Below, one piece after another: positions 6,838 through 7,286 of a stretch of 7,286 nt of DNA. A model generated the notes under the pieces. It searched no databases and was not told the origin of the DNA. It worked only from the letters and a program-made list of their open reading frames with translations. The stretch comes from Candidatus Cloacimonadota bacterium. Its GTDB lineage: Bacteria; Hydrothermota; E44-bin80. The stretch's first letter is position 1. Each line of letters starts with the position of its first letter. Made by a program: the position numbers and the translations under genes. The DNA lies in the NCBI GenBank assembly GCA_004375785.1, contig SOKM01000358.1, forward strand, positions 1 through 7,286, read 5' to 3'.

Positions 6838-6966
6838 TTAATTCACTTCCCCTTCTGTTTTGCAGCAACAGCAACATGGACAACAGCAGCAACAACAACC
6901 TCCAGAAGCTACTGGAGAGTACTCTTCATTACCCAGTACTTCTATATTTAAATCAGTTTTTTTCAT
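6838..6966 (-). CDS. sagA-like: Poly-cysteine TOMM precursor peptide (SagA-like)
   Basis: A 42-residue gene, easily missed. The leader is 23 residues, starting MKKTDLNIEVLG and ending VASGG. The core is CCCCCCPCCCCC (residues 24-35), followed by a polar tail KTEGEVN and TAA. The streptolysin S precursor has a leader of about the same length, a double-Gly end and a CCCCCCTCC core, so this is almost certainly the substrate of the three enzymes that follow. LNIEV (6-10) could be the hydrophobic leader motif bound by the E1-like partner, similar to the FxxxB motif of SagA. The start has a full AGGAGGTGA ribosome site (6974-6982), the strongest in the window, fitting high expression. The next gene begins 50 bases downstream. 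Eleven Cys could become thiazoles; no Ser or Thr lies within the core. An unmodified metal-binding peptide is a less likely reading, given the neighbours. Confidence 0.93.
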   Translation of the reverse strand: MKKTDLNIEVLGNEEYSPVASGGCCCCCCPCCCCCKTEGEVN

Positions 6967-6976
6967 ATTTCTTTCA

Positions 6977-6982
6977 CCTCCT
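6977..6982 (-). promoter_or_regulatory. Strong ribosome-binding site of the precursor gene
   Basis: AGGAGG, part of a nine-base AGGAGGTGA match to the 16S tail, ten bases before the ATG at 6966. It fixes the precursor start. Confidence 0.9.
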
Positions 6983-6999
6983 TTCTATTTTGCATTTTT

Positions 7000-7028
7000 A
7001 TTATAAATATAACAGCAGTCCTCCTATA
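7000..7028 (-). promoter_or_regulatory. Possible promoter of the azole-peptide operon
   Basis: A perfect TATAAT (7000-7005) lies 34 bases before the precursor ATG, inside the small palindrome TTATATTTATAA. The expected -35 position (7023-7028, TATAGG, 17-base spacer) matches TTGACA poorly, so an activator or another promoter further upstream may be needed. The spacer region overlaps one arm (7014-7027) of the 14-bp inverted repeat around the precursor gene. If this is the promoter, that arm would sit where a regulator could act and would not be transcribed from it. Confidence 0.35.
7014..7027 (-). repeat. Right arm of 14-bp inverted repeat bracketing the precursor gene
   Basis: AGCAGTCCTCCTAT on the plus strand, the exact reverse complement of 6817-6830. 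The 183 bases between the arms hold the precursor gene, its ribosome site and the TATAAT box. I see no target-site duplication just outside the arms. Confidence 0.85.
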
Positions 7029-7286
7029 TATTATTTAGAAAAAATCTTTTCTCTCTTTTTGTTATACTCCCTGTAATTTTCGTCTTCCTTCTTATTAAAC
7101 CATAAATAGTCAAAAATGCCTTCTGCCGGAGGTTGGGAATGTTCAAAAGATGGGTCAGGATTCTGTAAAAATCGGATTCGATGAAGGGATTGATTATAAA
7201 AATTGTTCTAATTATAGCGGAAAGGATGAGAATCTTTGAGAATAGGAGTATGATATTTGATTGTGAAAATAACTGGCACAATATTA
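7028..7286. other. Upstream region without a supported gene
   Basis: An AT-rich stretch upstream of the operon. Short open frames exist on both strands, including a plus-strand one from an ATG at 7181 that runs off the edge. None has a good ribosome site, recognisable family or conserved-looking motif. It probably holds operon regulation and perhaps the start of a divergent gene, but nothing here can be called. Confidence 0.4.

Noticed and set aside
6788..6898. N-terminal extension of the E1-like protein beginning MLLLLLSMLLLL.
   Set aside because: It is the poly-Cys tract of the precursor gene read in another frame. A good ribosome site and family-like sequence start at 6787.
6963..6995. 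Ten-codon upstream frame (MQNRKEVKEI) whose TGA overlaps the precursor ATG.
   Set aside because: It has no ribosome site of its own and overlaps the precursor's ribosome site; at this length it is expected by chance.
6474..7076. Plus-strand 200-residue frame across the E1-like and precursor genes.
   Set aside because: It lies antisense to two well-supported genes and its low-complexity Ser/Phe/Leu/Asn composition is typical of a shadow frame.
7024..7281. Minus-strand 85-residue frame upstream of the precursor.
   Set aside because: It needs a TTG start without a ribosome site, has AT-driven Ile/Phe/Leu composition and no recognisable motif, and runs into the 14-bp repeat arm.
7181..7286. Plus-strand frame starting MKGLIIKIVLII and open at the window edge.
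   Set aside because: Only 35 codons are visible, the ribosome site is weak and nothing is recognisable. It could be a divergent gene but is not supportable.

Overview
This AT-rich window looks like a bacterial chromosome fragment. Genes are densely packed on the minus strand, with AGGAGG-type ribosome sites and intergenic repeats of the kind seen in many uncultivated Gram-negative and candidate-phylum genomes. I cannot name the organism. Every convincing gene reads right to left.

The right half (about 7000 down to 3506) is a compact biosynthetic locus for a ribosomal peptide with azole rings (TOMM / linear azol(in)e-containing peptide), laid out like a minimal streptolysin S locus. It starts with a 42-residue precursor gene (6838-6966) that is easily missed. 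Its 23-residue leader ends in Gly-Gly, and its core is six Cys, one Pro, five Cys. Next come an E1-like leader-binding partner protein (5705-6787), a YcaO cyclodehydratase ending in the diagnostic proline-rich tail (4373-5701), and a SagB-type FMN azoline dehydrogenase (3506-4360). The inferred pathway: the E1-like protein recruits the leader, YcaO converts Cys to thiazolines, and SagB oxidises these to thiazoles. A perfect 14-bp inverted repeat brackets the precursor gene.

The middle (2276-3163 and 1542-2276) encodes an ABC ATPase and an overlapping ABC-2 permease, the likely exporter and/or immunity pump. A secreted TPR protein (897-1541) follows directly, and a second, related TPR protein runs off the left edge (1-570 or longer). 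No leader peptidase, SagE-like CAAX protease or SagF-like protein is visible.

Two repeat islands (about 600-915 and 3185-3540) interrupt the otherwise tight gene string. They hold five REP-like palindromes of one family, short tandem tracts with exact 7-, 8- or 10-bp phase, and a GTCATTGCGAG...GCAATCTC element. These repeats run into the ends of three neighbouring reading frames. The right edge (7028-7286) holds no gene I can support.
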